From the NCBI GenBank assembly GCA_020080175.1, contig JAGHQL010000003.1, positions 186,001 through 250,000 of the forward strand: a stretch of DNA of 64,000 bases, read 5' to 3'. Positions 44,604 through 55,827 of the stretch are shown here, one piece after another. The notes under the pieces were generated by a model. It was not told the DNA's origin and did not search any database. It was given only the letters and a program-made list of their open reading frames with translations. Each line of letters starts with the position of its first letter. Positions within the stretch are counted from its first letter, which is position 1. A program made the position numbers and the translations under genes. Origin of the DNA: Glutinoglossum americanum. Lineage: Eukaryota > Ascomycota > Geoglossomycetes > Geoglossales > Geoglossaceae.

Positions 44604-44862
44604 AGGGGGCTGGGCGTATATCGTTATTCTATGTGCTCACGTATGTATATGTACATGTACAGGAGGGTTTTAGAGATTCATCGGAAGTGTGCGGTAATAT
44701 ACTAGTTACGCTTCTTAGCGATGGGAGGGCGGGCGTCTAGAATGTGGAATCACCGAATAAGAAGGAAGTACGTGGATATCAATGCGTAGCCCCCACCCCG
44801 CGGTATCGTCTCAAAACGCCATTCTCATTCCCATCTCATCATAACTCATATTCATACATACA

Positions 44863-46107
44863 TCATTCCTGCCCTCCACCCTCCGCCTCTGCCCCCGCTT
44901 CCTTCCGCCTAATCTCCTCCTCCAGCCTCTTCCTCTCTGCATTTCTCAACCGTATCAACGTCACCTCCTCTAGACTCGGCGACTGCGGGCCTTTGTCGAA
45001 CGGCGAGCCCTGGGGTGTATTACCCCCGACAGACGTGAAGGACGCGAAGGAGGGGACGCGTTTTATGTTGTTGTTATTATTACCATTGCCATCGTTACTG
45101 CTGGTGGTGGTGGAGGATTTCGGCGTCGAGGATAGGCCTGCGGAGGAGAATTTGGGGGGCGGACGAGAAGGTGTGGAGGGTGTTGATGGTGGTGAATCAC
45201 CCCCTCCCGCAGTCTTGCCACCGCCTAGCCCCAACTCCTCCACCCCCCGGACAATCGCCGGCTCGCTCCCCCCGGCCCAAGACACGCTCTCAACGCCCCG
45301 ACCAACGCCCCCGCGGCCGCTTTTCGCGTCCTCGACGGCCTTATACGCGCCGACGATCGACTGGAACTCCACGACGCCGGTCGCCATGATCTTCTTCTCG
45401 CGGGATTCGCCCATGCGGAGTTTCTTGTCTTTGAGGAGGATGGCGTTCTCGATGGGGCCGTATTTGGAGAAGAGGCTGCGGAGGGTCGAGGGGGTGAGGG
45501 GCGGGGAGGACGAGCGGGGCCAGCGGGCTTTGATGGTGCGGGAGATGGTAGGGACGTTTGTTCCGCCGGTATTTGTGGGGCGGGGTTCTGTGTCCGGTGC
45601 GGTTGGTTCTGGGGGCGGCGGGTCTGTTTTCTCTTCTTCTTCTAGCTTCTCTCTTCGGAGCATCTCCTCTCTCTCTCTCCGTCTCCTCGCTCCATCTTCC
45701 TGCAATCTTCTAATCTCCCTCTCCAACTTCTCCTCCGGATCCTCTTCATCCCACTTCCTCTTCACGCCCCCAAAAGAACCCTGCTCTCTCCTCTCCAGAT
45801 CCTCTTTCATCCGTCTCCTCTCCCCATCCAGTAACGCGCTCTGCCTAGCTTTCGCTGCACGCGCAATCCGTGCATTGTCGTATAACGCTTTGATGGCTGG
45901 ATCGCTGAGAACATCGTATGCTATCTGCAGTAGGTGAAATGTCTCGATGGCGGAAGGGTCATCGGGGTGTTTGTCTGGGTGGTACTTGAGGGCAGTTTTA
46001 CGATAGGCACGTCGAATCTCATGTTGTGGTGTTTCGGGAGTGATGGAGAGAAGAGCATAGAAGTCGTGGGAGGAGGTGGCATGCGCTTTAAGGTCTTCAT
46101 TGGCCAT
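44863..46107 (-). CDS. J-domain and RRM protein, DNAJC17/Cwf23-like
   Basis: A single exon of 414 residues, one of very few intronless genes here. The N-terminal J-domain spans about 14-80 with HPD at 43-45 (KYHPDKHPDD). A charged coiled coil follows (EKLEREIRRLQEDGARRRRE). An RRM-like domain covers about 185-285, including LRSLFSKYGPIENAILL and TGVVEFQSIVGAYKAV. The tail is Ser/Pro-rich with an Asn run, and ends with a charged helix beginning LEEVTLIRLRNAERKRLEEE. Relatives (DNAJC17, fission yeast Cwf23, budding yeast Cwc23) belong to late spliceosomes and disassembly. The nuclear role is inferred. Confidence 0.88.
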   Translation of the reverse strand: MANEDLKAHATSSHDFYALLSITPETPQHEIRRAYRKTALKYHPDKHPDDPSAIETFHLLQIAYDVLSDPAIKALYDNARIARAAKARQSALLDGERRRMKEDLERREQGSFGGVKRKWDEEDPEEKLEREIRRLQEDGARRRREREEMLRREKLEEEEKTDPPPPEPTAPDTEPRPTNTGGTNVPTISRTIKARWPRSSSPPLTPSTLRSLFSKYGPIENAILLKDKKLRMGESREKKIMATGVVEFQSIVGAYKAVEDAKSGRGGVGRGVESVSWAGGSEPAIVRGVEELGLGGGKTAGGGDSPPSTPSTPSRPPPKFSSAGLSSTPKSSTTTSSNDGNGNNNNNIKRVPSFASFTSVGGNTPQGSPFDKGPQSPSLEEVTLIRLRNAERKRLEEEIRRKEAGAEAEGGGQE

Positions 46108-46531
46108 GGAGATCGCAGAACGGAGTTCTGGCGGAAGCGTTCCTTTAGGAATAAATACAAAGTGCAGGCTAATGATTAGGCATATATATACACCTTAGTT
46201 ATTAGTTAAAAGCGATGGGATCTGGTGGGCTACTTGTTTGTCGGCAGAACCTTCAGCATCTTCATATAGTCGTGAGAATCGTACCTTACATCGATGCTGA
46301 AGGGGAGAAATGTAGAGGAATATGGTCGCTGTGCAATGCCGAGGTGCAGAGTCCTAGTCGAGACATCACGTGAGAGCACTGGTTAAGAAGGCCAGCTGTA
46401 GTACTGTAACTCCAGATCTCGAGGTGGTTGAGATCTTGCCCTCTTACATTAGTTCAGCAGAAGTGTACGTACACGCATACAATTCTTGCCTAGAAATGGC
46501 ACGCTCAAAACATTAAAATCGTGCCTTGAAC
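46108..46531. promoter_or_regulatory. Promoter of the J-domain gene and SHG1 3' end
   Basis: 424 bases between two minus-strand genes. No gene is seen. Confidence 0.4.
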
Positions 46532-48545
46532 CTAGTCTCGACGCCTTGATGTTCTGCTCCGACTGCTACTTCGGTCTCGATGTCTACTACGACTTCTCCC
46601 CTTCTTAGATCCCACTCCACTCCCTCCAGGGACATACCGGTCAATTTCAACGTAGCGTGGCCTATCCAGCTTTTCTCGGTCTCTGCTTCTTCTCCTTCTC
46701 GGCGGTGGAGAGGAATTTCTCCCAGCTCCAGGCCGATATGAATCGATCTCAACCGGGCTCTTCGAGCGGGAAATGTTACGACGCCGTCTGGGCGTAGCGC
46801 GGCTGGGGGACTGGCTGTGGCGAGAAACTGGGCTGTTGAGGCGACGGCGGGAGTGCGGGCTCGATCTGCTCCTTCCATGACGGCGACGGGGAGGTGGGGT
46901 CCTGGATCGGCTCCGGTCTGTGGAACGATTCCGACGACGGGGCGGTGGGCTCCTGGAACGCGCGCGATGGCGATGTGTGTTTCGAGAATCTTGTGGACTT
47001 CTGTCAACCCTCTTGGAGCGCGGGGGAGGGCTCCTGCTACTACTTTTCATTGCCGCAGGGCCTCGAGCCTCTCCTCGCTCCCGCTGCTCCCGCTGCGCTT
47101 GCTTGTAGGCATCCGCCTCACGCTCCCGTATCGCCTGTTGCTGAGCCCTCCAGAACTCTTTCCCTGCCGAGTCGGGATCAGCTTTCCTTCTCTCGCCGTG
47201 CTGCTGTGTCGGCGAGATCCTCGAGGGACTTCGGCTCCTTCCATTACGTCTACCCCTACTCCCATCTCGGCGCCTATCTCTATCTCGACTTCTGGGCCGA
47301 CTCCGGTCAGTGGCATCACGATCATTATCTCGAGAATGACGCCTCGTGGCCGCATGGTGAGAGTCTCGAGACCTGTCCCTTCTAGAAGATGGTTTGTCCA
47401 CTCTAACCTCCCGGCCTCTATTGTCGTCTTGCTTTGTAGCTTTCTGATTGGAACTCGGACGTTGGGTTTTGCGAGGTGGGGGCTCCAAAGAAGCCGAGCG
47501 TTCTGGCTCAGGTCTCTGCTTTGCCTTTGCGGAGTGTTCTTGACCTTCTTTCAGCAAAAGTTCTAGGGCTTCCTCGTCCAATGCTTTGGCCGCCTCTGGT
47601 GGCAAGGAGATACGTCGTTTCTCAATTTCCATCTCAAGTTCCTTCACAACGTCGACCTTTCCAACCTTCTCATCGCCACCCCAGCACCCCACTTTCCTTT
47701 GCCTCTCGAGTTCTCTTTCAGCCTCCCTCTCCTTTATTCTTCTTAGTTCCTTCTCGCGCTCACGCTCTGCTTCTCGTTTTCTTTCCTTCTCCCTCTCCAA
47801 TGCCCTCAGCTCCTCTTTCTCCCTTTCCTTTTGTCTCTCCTCTTCCCTCTGCTTTTCGAGCTCCCGTTCGTGTATTCTCTCCTTCTCTCGCTCAACCTCT
47901 CTCTGCCTCTCCAATTCCATTTCTCTGATTCTCTCCCGTTCTCTACGTTTCTCTTCCGCCTCTCGCGCATAGTCATCTTCCGTTTTATTTCCTCTTCTCT
48001 CCTCATCGGCAGCGGAGGCTTCACCGATTTCCTCCCTCCTGACTGCCCGGACCGTTGCCTCTATCTGGGCCAAGTTCTCGTTGATAAGCGCATCAATCTC
48101 CGCGTCCACGGTTTTGTAGATATCAGTCCTGTCGACCGCGCCTTCGATCAGGGTTGCTGCTTTTCCTCGATCGCGTGCGAGAAGAGAGGGATCTCGGTCG
48201 ATCTCCGACTCTGCGAGTTCAGTGAGAGAAGAGGTGAAAGAAGCTTTTGCATTCTGTGAATAGTTCGATTGTCAGCCAACATACACCAGATAACAACATT
48301 GAAATGCCAATTGGCAATGACTGAAATGGAAAAGCGCAAGCCCGTGATAGTGATAAAACACGTACACTCTCAGTGAACTTCCCCCAAAGATGCTTCCTCA
48401 GTTTATCGAACTCGCCCTTCTTCTTGAACGTGTGCACGAGACCATCAATCGCTGACCTCGTCGCAGCAGGAAGTGGAAGATCGGAAGTTTTGAACTTCTT
48501 CCGAGGAGGAACATATTCGTCCCCAACAGCGCCGTTGCGCACCAT
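46532..48545 (-). CDS. SHG1: COMPASS subunit Shg1-like (BOD1/SHG1 domain) with RS-rich tail
   Basis: Two exons on the minus strand, 48545-48366 and 48253-46532, give 633 residues. The N-terminal BOD1/SHG1 domain reads RKKFKTSDLPLPAATRSAID, HTFKKKGEFDKLRKHLWGKF, then over the intron SLTELAESEIDRDPSLL and DAEIDALINENL. A long Glu/Arg coiled coil follows (about 120-215). The last half is Arg/Ser-rich with many RS and SP pairs, as in splicing factors. Shg1 is a minor subunit of the Set1 H3K4 methyltransferase complex. In-frame ATGs upstream at 48719 and 48854 would lengthen the N-terminus, so the start is uncertain. It diverges from the complex I subunit gene. Confidence 0.82.
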
Positions 48546-48865
48546 GGATGGTGGTTCGTAGTACGTCCGCGATACAGAATGCGCTATTGGTTCGACAATC
48601 TTACTTGGGGGATGTTCGCAATCTTTTAACTTCTTAGTTGAAGTGAGGGATTCGCAGCGATTGGACCTTATTGTTAAGGTTGCTTTGTCACGTGATGCTA
48701 AGCTTCCGCACTGAGACATTCGCAACCTCGAACTATTACGGACACTATCTCTAAGCAGTACAAAACACTTCCATTCGAACCCTCCAGCCCGTACAGATCT
48801 GTCAATTGGATACTGCACTGTCTCCCCACGGCTCTCTTCCATTGCACAATTCAACTGAATCCGAA
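48546..48865. promoter_or_regulatory. Divergent promoter, SHG1 / complex I subunit
   Basis: 320 bases between the chosen start codons. The SHG1 frame stays open through most of it, so part may be SHG1 coding sequence. Confidence 0.35.
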
Positions 48866-49205
48866 ATGGTGCATAAAGTCCTTTTCTGGGGTGGCTTCGG
48901 TAGTTACTCTCTTTACCCTAGCAATCGTGGTATCGTTCTAAACTGTTCTTCACTCAGGCCTCGCAGTTCGCATCTGGCAGCTCGGTATTGAGATGCGTCC
49001 CCTCTTCAACAAAGAATCGCTATGGGCGTATCCATTCTACGCGGGCATAGGAGGCAGTTTCGGGTACTGGTTGATGGGCGTGGAACAACGGCAGATGCAT
49101 ATGTTATCAGAACGACGAGAGGGCTTGCTAGAGAAGCGGAGAAGACGGGCGGAGAGGGAGTCAAAGGGCATAGAGGGATCGCAGCATGACGGGGCAGCTG
49201 CTTGA
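48866..49205 (+). CDS. Small complex I (NADH:ubiquinone oxidoreductase) 14 kDa-type subunit
   Basis: Two exons, 48866-48899 and 48958-49205, give 93 residues. The start MVHKVLFWGGFG joins over the intron to LAVRIWQLGIEMRP. One membrane helix follows (WAYPFYAGIGGSFGYWLMG), then a charged helix VEQRQMHMLSERREGLLEKR. The pattern fits fungal accessory subunits annotated as 14 kDa complex I subunits, as I recall them. The protein would span the inner mitochondrial membrane once. Assignment rests on the N-terminal string. Confidence 0.72.
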
Positions 49206-49791
49206 AGGGGTGATTTGTTGAGGGGTTTATTTGCCAATGGCCGTGGTTTAAGCCACGTTTGGAATCGAAGACTAGAAGGCTATAGGCTGTACAAAATTTT
49301 TAGTGAAGAAGCGAATGGCTAGGACAAACAAAGTGCCCAGCCGCCTTAAATATCACATTCACCGTGTCCAATATCAAAAGAAGTCGCTTATCTTGGCCTT
49401 CCGATGCGCGCGCCAACAACTATACCAAATTGCAGTGCGTTTAGCCGTTGGATATCATAACGGATCGAAGTCTCCAACGGCCCCCCAAACCCCCCGGAGA
49501 GCCTGATATTGGGTGCCGCTCTAATAACACTCAGTCTGTTTCTCGCTAAAGCGACCCCCCTTAAATTGAAGGCCCAGGCGAATGATTCATAACATCGTCC
49601 GCGGCAACCACAATTGCTGCATGGCAAATGCTATAGCCCCCTTTTCAACGAACTTCAGAATTGGTATTACGAATTTCTTCTGGATCCCGCCACACGACGT
49701 TATCAAAATCGGCTTCGTTTATCCAGAATTGACCCGTGTTGAGAATCAGGCGCAAGCCGTCGCGGAAACCACCGAGCCATCAGCAATCCCA
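49206..49791. promoter_or_regulatory. GCD2 upstream region
   Basis: 586 bases. The GCD2 frame is open back to 49582 with an ATG there, but the sequence before about 49730 does not look coding. A possible acceptor TATCCAG near 49728 suggests an upstream exon. Confidence 0.35.
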
Positions 49792-51531
49792 ATGGCAGAT
49801 CCCTCAATGCCCACGGAAGTTGCACCGGAGCCCTCCGCTCCTGTGTCGTCAGTGAATCCAACGGTAAATACTCCAACACCACAAGCCCCACCGGAGGTAA
49901 AAGGAGGGAAAAAGACGCAGCAGACCAACAAGAAAGAGCCAAAGACAAAGGATACAAAAGAAGGGGCCGGTAAACCACCAAAACAGCCACAAGGCGGGGA
50001 CGCAGTAAAGGAGTCAGGACTTTCGGCAAAAGCGTTGAAGGAAGCTAAGAAGGCCGAGAAACAAGCTCGTCGGGCACAGGAGAAACAAACAGCACCTGGT
50101 CCGACACAACAACATGCACAAGGCAAGAAGGCGGACGGAGCAAAAGGCGGGAATCAAAAAGAACAGCTTGCACCCAAGGGTGGCCATAAAAGAGCTGGGT
50201 CTACTGTTACTGAAGCACAACGAACCGTACCCATCCGAACCAGCAATCAGCAAACTCCAACTGTGATTGAACCTCAGGTAGAGCATAAACATGTATCGCT
50301 ATTCCGTCACTTAGATGGGCATGCAAGAAGGACCAGCCTCTCAGGGGCTGCGAGCTCGATACATCCAGCTGTTCTAACACTAGGTTTGCAAATGAGCAGC
50401 TACGAGATATGTGGGAGCACTGCGAGATGCGTCGCTACACTACTTGCGTTCAAGAGAGTAAGTACCTGCGGAGGGTTTAACTGTGGGATTCCGTTCCGTT
50501 ATGCGGTGGCTGACAGCAATCGGTCTCTCAGGTCATCGAGTCCTATACTACCCCACCCGGTACAACGCTCACCCGACACCTAACCTTCCATCTCTCCCAC
50601 CAAATAACCTATCTCACCTCCTGCCGCCCTATATCTGTTTCTATGGGAAACGCCATTCGCTGGCTGAAGCTACAGATTACCGATATAGACATCGATACTC
50701 CCGAGTCCGAAGCCAAAGCTGAACTATGTGACGCTGTGGATAATTTCATTCGAGAGAAGATCACGTTGGCAGATAAGGTGATCGCGTCGAGCGCGGGGGA
50801 CAAGATTGGAAACGGGGATGTGGTCTTGACATATGCAAAGAGCAGAATTGTCCAGCAGGCACTCGTCGACGCATATGATCGTGGCACTAAATTTAGAGTA
50901 ATTATCATTGACTCTAGACCTCTCTTTGAAGGCCGAAACCTAGCACGAGCTCTCGCAGACCACGGCTTGGAGGTCCAATACTCCTTTACGCATGCTCTAA
51001 GTTACGTTATCAAAGATGTGACTAAAGTGTTCCTAGGAGCCCACGCCATGCTAAGCAATGGGCGACTCTATTCAAGGGTAGGCACAGCTCTTGTTGCAAT
51101 GACAGCAAAGTCAAATGATATCCCCGTAATTGTCTGTTGCGAGAGCATCAAGTTCACCGAGCGAGTGAACTTAGATAGTATCGTCACGAACGAACTCGGT
51201 ATGCTACTCAATCCTACACAATATAAAACCGAAAACTCACCACCCCCTTCCTCTAGCATCACCCGATGAGCTCGTCCTCTCTTCCCCCGATCCCCAAGCA
51301 GCAATCACCCCTTCAAACCCGACTCCGCCCGCCACCCCCTCCACCGCGGCCCCCTCAACCGGCCTTTCCAACTGGCGCCAACAACCTAACCTTAACCTTC
51401 TCAACCTAATGTACGACGTCACGCCCGCAGAATACATCAAGATGGTCATCACAGAATTCGGCTCACTCCCGCCTAGCTCGGTACCGGTGGTGCATCGGAT
51501 GAGTACTGAGAAGGCAGAGAGGTTCATCTAG
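49792..51531 (+). CDS. GCD2: Translation initiation factor eIF2B subunit delta
   Basis: Three exons, 49792-50457, 50532-51198 and 51257-51531, give at least 535 residues. The N-terminal third is Lys/Ala/Pro-rich and disordered, as in the delta subunits (KALKEAKKAEKQARRAQEKQ). The conserved C-terminal half shows SLFRHLDGHARR, HPAVLTLGLQMSSYEICGS, VIESYTTPPGTTLTRHL across the intron, FRVIIIDSRPLFEGRNLARA and KVFLGAHAMLSNGRLYSRVG, ending with NLMYDVTPAEYIKMVITEFG. eIF2B is the guanine exchange factor for eIF2; the delta subunit is in the regulatory core that senses phosphorylated eIF2. The start codon is the weak point. Confidence 0.9.
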
Positions 51532-52230
51532 AGCTGTGAACCGGGGGGCTAGAGACTAGGCTTTAGAGAAGTGCGGGCCTGGGAGATATGTGGGGGGGTA
51601 TATACGGTGTATGGGCATTAAAAAGTTGTTATTCCTATTTCTTTATGGGAGCATGGCATCGCGTGGCATCATTAACGTATCGTTTACTCGCAAAGGAGCT
51701 TTGGGTTGGGGGATATTCTTGGGTCATTATCCCCTACCCTCTCTTTTTCAGTCGATTTACACTTGCATTGCATTGCATTACTAGAAAAGAAAAGAGGGTT
51801 GTGCACGGGGGGCGGGGCTTGAAATTTAAAGAAGCTATGTACCTCTATAGACGCCTCGACTCGCCGCTGAGAAGAACTTCAAAGGGACCGGAGAAATAAA
51901 AGAGAGGGGAGAGAGATGGAGCAGAGAGGGGGCTAGCCGGGGAAGGGAGATGATGAATTTCGCGACCCGTGAAAAGAAAAAACACCACCCCTCCGGCCCA
52001 CATGGTTTTTGATTCTTAAAACCTAAAAAAAAAGTCAATGAAAGAACGGTAGAAATGACAAACACCTAATTAGAAGTCCCCCCTTTATGGGTACTCTCCA
52101 AGTACCTGCCCGCCCTGAAACGGAGTTCGTACCGTGTTGCACTTATGCTTCAGATGAAGAAAGGTCACGGCCCCGTCTCAGTGGCTATTAGGTGTAGTAG
52201 CAGCGCTCCAAATCCGCTTTGCAGGAGAAA
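51532..52230. other. Convergent intergenic region
   Basis: 699 bases between GCD2 and MGM1 stop codons. A GGCATCGCGTGGCATCA near-repeat (51654-51672) and CATTGCATTGCATTAC (51768-51781) are the only simple repeats. No gene is supported. Confidence 0.4.
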
Positions 52231-55200
52231 TCAAAACAGCCCCCACCGCCCCTTTTTCCCACCATTCTTCCCCTCCCCACCAGTTCTCGAACTCCCACTC
52301 CCACTCCCACCCGCTTGCCCATCCAACCCCCTCAGGCCCTCCATCTTCTCCAGTACCAATTCAAGCATCTCCTTCCGCCGGATAACATCCAAATGCCTCC
52401 TAACTTTCGGGTCTTCGCGCGCGAATCGCTCGATTTCGGTATCCGAAAGATGCCGGCCCAGTCGGACGTCGAGTTCTCTCGGGAACTAGTATTCTAGTTA
52501 GTTAAGGAAAGAGGGGAGGGAGAAAGGGGTGCTCACATTATAATAGAACTCCGACACGAGTTCAACGTTTAAAAAGAGCACAGCGGTGGAAGTTAACTTG
52601 TCGGCGACGACATCGAGGAAGATTTCAGGACAGTGATATTTGTTTTTCTTAGTGGAGCATTGTTTGGATTTTACAGCCAACAGGCGCATCTTGATGATGT
52701 CAGCGCGGTCGCGGAGGAAGAGGGCTTCGCGGCCTGGTTGGTTGGGAAAGCTAGCGTTAGTCCGCGATACGCCGAATCATGCCTAGTTCCTTTTCATTAC
52801 GACAGGACGCACCTTTCTGTAAAAGCGCCGAGCTAAAGCCACCAGCTCCACCCCTTCCATCCCCCTCAACGACCACTTCCCCCTTTCTCACCCGTTCTAC
52901 GAACCCTACCACATCCTGCAGCTTTCTCTTTCCACCAACCCTCTCTTCAACCTGCCGGACAGCCGTCTCACAGGCCTTCAGCTCCTCCTTCAACACCTTT
53001 GCAATATTCTCCTTACCCCTCGACCATTCCAGGTCCTCAACTTCAATCTCGAATTTATATGGCTTGATGCAGTTCTCCACTTGGTCACTGGTGCTGTAGA
53101 ATCGCTCGTTCAGTATCCCGGCTGCTGCATCCGTTATAGCTTGCCGCGCGAATGGATGTGAGGAGAATGTTGATTCGGCGATCAAACGGTCGATATGTGA
53201 CTGCAGGGCATTGGCCACAATTGTAGTAGCCAGGCGGCCGATCCCCAGTTTTGTTAACGAGGATGTGGAGGCATCAAGTTTGCGGTGCCAGAATAGAGAT
53301 TCTGGGTCTGCGGTAGGCAGATCTCTAATAGAGTTAGGTTCCGGCGGCGGTGGGCTAAGGTCATCAATTGGTTTATTCCAGTAACGCTGAGCGAGTAGGT
53401 CGAGGACCCGTTGGTCGAGCTCCTGTTTTAGAAGTTCCCGAACCTGAGGGCGTCCAAAATGCTCGGCGAATTCTTTAAATGAGTGCTTAAAAGCATCAAG
53501 GTTTTCTGCGAGATATGATTCCGCGGTTAGTGGGCGGTCATTATACTGCACCTTAAATTCGTAAGTCGCTTCTTCGAGCTCTTGGTGGATAGCGTCGCTG
53601 GTCCCCTGAAGGCTGGCCGCCATGGTCTGCTCCAGAACTTGCATCAGCTTTTTCCGTAATGTTGTAGTGCCAACACTGGTTGAAGAGCCTGGCCCAAATT
53701 CTTCCGGGTGGGCAGAGAAATAAGCCTGTTCGTTCTTGGTTATGGCATCCATGAGATTCCCGCTCACTCGTGAAAATATCCCCGTTGTATGTGGCGCACG
53801 AGAGACTACTCCAACGTATCCAAGCCGCAGGGGATACTTTCTATCAAGTAGGATACCCGCGCCCCGCTCCGGGTCCACCAGGTCCATTTTGGTCACTACA
53901 CCTATCGTCCGCTCGCCTCTTGGATCGACCCGCCTACTAGCTCTCAATGCCGTTGAGTTTGCCAGATCAACATCGGCGGCCGATATCGCCAAAATAATGT
54001 TCGGGGGTTGGATATACTTGTCACATAGATCTGCAATCTTCTGCTTTAGCTCCACAGGCTGATCTTGTCCCACAACTTGAATGTATCCAGGGAGATCGAT
54101 GAGTGAAAGATCAGGCACATTTGGGGAGTGTATGTGTAGCCGAATAGGATCGTCAGAGACACAGTCGGCTGCAGGAACTGCAAGATTCAGATCCGTGAGG
54201 GTCTTTTGAATTTGGGAGAAGTCCATAATCTTGCCCAGTCCTAACCCAGGAAATTCCCCATACTCAATGTTCTTATCAGGCGTATTAACCAATGTAAGTT
54301 CTATTGGACGTCTGGTGACCATGTTGGTACCTTTAGGAAGGAATTCGTGACCAACAATGGCCTCTAGAACAGAACTTTTCCCGGACGACTGTGATCCGAT
54401 GACAACGATAGAAGGCAGGGTAAGAGCATCTGATTGTCCTACGGTCTGCAGTATGCTTCGTATCTCAATCATTTTCTTCGTCAGCATCATCATTTGGTCG
54501 TCCTTTGCTGCCTGTATCTCCGAGCGGGTATCATCCTCCGACGACTGAGAGTAACCCAAGGCAGCGGCTGAAGCACCTGCCGCCACCGCACGCGCTCCAC
54601 TCTGTTTTGGCGATCCACCAGAGCCTGAAGAACCCTGCCCGCCCTCCGATGAAGACGCTTCATCTTTTCGAAGGATTTTTTGCAACCAATCCGGTACCTC
54701 GACACCTTCAGTCTTGCTGTCCCATCCTCGCTTCGTCCGCTGGGCAATGTCCTTTGCACCTGTGATTGCATCGTTGGCCACACTGCTTGCCAACTCGCCA
54801 GCCTGGTTGGCAATATCTCTTGCACCAGTGATTGTGCTGTTGGCTACACCGCTTGCCAGTTCACCAGCTTGGCTGAAAATGCCCATTGCGTAATTTCCGG
54901 CCTCTGTTAAGAACCCGACCAATTTAGTAGCTGTATATCTATCTCATAGGAGCCAAAGTAAAACATATTCTTACGCGCAGCTTGATACTGTACGTATGCC
55001 AATCCCGCAATCATAGCCCCACCGAACATCGCTGGTATCCTCACAAACTTCATCGCCAACTTTGGCAACAATCGTGCAAAGGAGAAGCTTCGAACCGCCG
55101 GTACATTGTGAACCGAGTAAGATCCTAGCGGCCATGGCCTTCTTCGGGCAGATCGAATGCCCGTCTCCGACCTTAGAAGACTGCTCACCGTGGATCCTGA

Positions 55201-55299
55201 TGGGTTATGATACAAGCGACGCGAAGTTGAACGGAGGGGTGCCAATCGGACGACAGGTGCAAGCCGCGAGGAGAGGAGCCTCCCGCTCACACTCATCAT
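52231..55299 (-). CDS. MGM1: Mitochondrial dynamin-like GTPase Mgm1/OPA1
   Basis: Four exons on the minus strand: 55299-54975, 54930-52813, 52733-52537 and 52485-52231, giving 964 residues. The Arg-rich presequence begins MMSVSGRLLSSRLAP. A membrane anchor lies near MKFVRIPAMFGGAMIAGLAYV. The GTPase domain has the P-loop GSQSSGKSS (287-295), switch MVTRRP, DLPG and TKMD. The middle/GED part ends with CPEIFLDVVADKLTSTAVLF. A 22-residue segment is duplicated in tandem at 128-149 and 150-171, just after the anchor. The tail is Gly/Ser-rich. The first intron is only 44 nt. Mgm1 fuses inner membranes and shapes cristae; long and short forms arise by rhomboid cleavage in yeast. Confidence 0.94.
54743..54874 (-). 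repeat. 66-bp tandem duplication inside MGM1
   Basis: Two adjacent copies code for SQAGELASGVANSTITGARD-IA and NQAGELASSVANDAITGAKD-IA. The copies differ at only four or five residues. Confidence 0.85.
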
Positions 55300-55827
55300 G
55301 GAGAGCACACTCTACGTCTTGATTCCGAACGTACAACAGCGGTGGGTTCTGTGGGATTCGCACATCAGTCGGGATATGTCTCCGCTGATAACCTAATACC
55401 AGTTTCTTGTTGCTTTGAGTAAACAGCGATGGGGCAATTCGTGCATGGGGTTCAAGTGGGTGTGGCTTGCAGGGCTTGCAGGGGTCTTGGAACATCACAG
55501 CGACACCCAAAAACATGTCTCGTGCTGCATTCAGAACCGCCCCTTCCAACTCATCACCATGTCTTAGGAAATTTGTTAACGCCAGCGTTTATCTCATAGG
55601 CGCTAACTGTCACGCATTCTTCTTTCTGCCCTAGAACCGCCTCTTCAGAGCCTGGAACCACTAATCTACATCACTCGACTTGCAAGGCATATTGCGCCAT
55701 CAATTTTATTCTGATTAAGAGCAACGCCAAGCCAATTCTACCGGCTCTTAGATCTGCCGTAGCATGCTATTTTGTTGAAATCCACGAGTTTTCGTGGTTT
55801 GAAAGCTGCAGGCCGAAGTTTTCCAAG
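55300..55827. promoter_or_regulatory. Divergent promoter, MGM1 / DUG3
   Basis: 528 bases between divergent start codons. A 114-codon antisense-like frame at 55205-55549 overlaps the MGM1 start and is judged to be chance. Confidence 0.4.

Noticed and set aside
55205-55549. 114-codon minus-strand frame over the MGM1 start
   Set aside because: Overlaps the MGM1 presequence in another frame and the divergent promoter; no motif.
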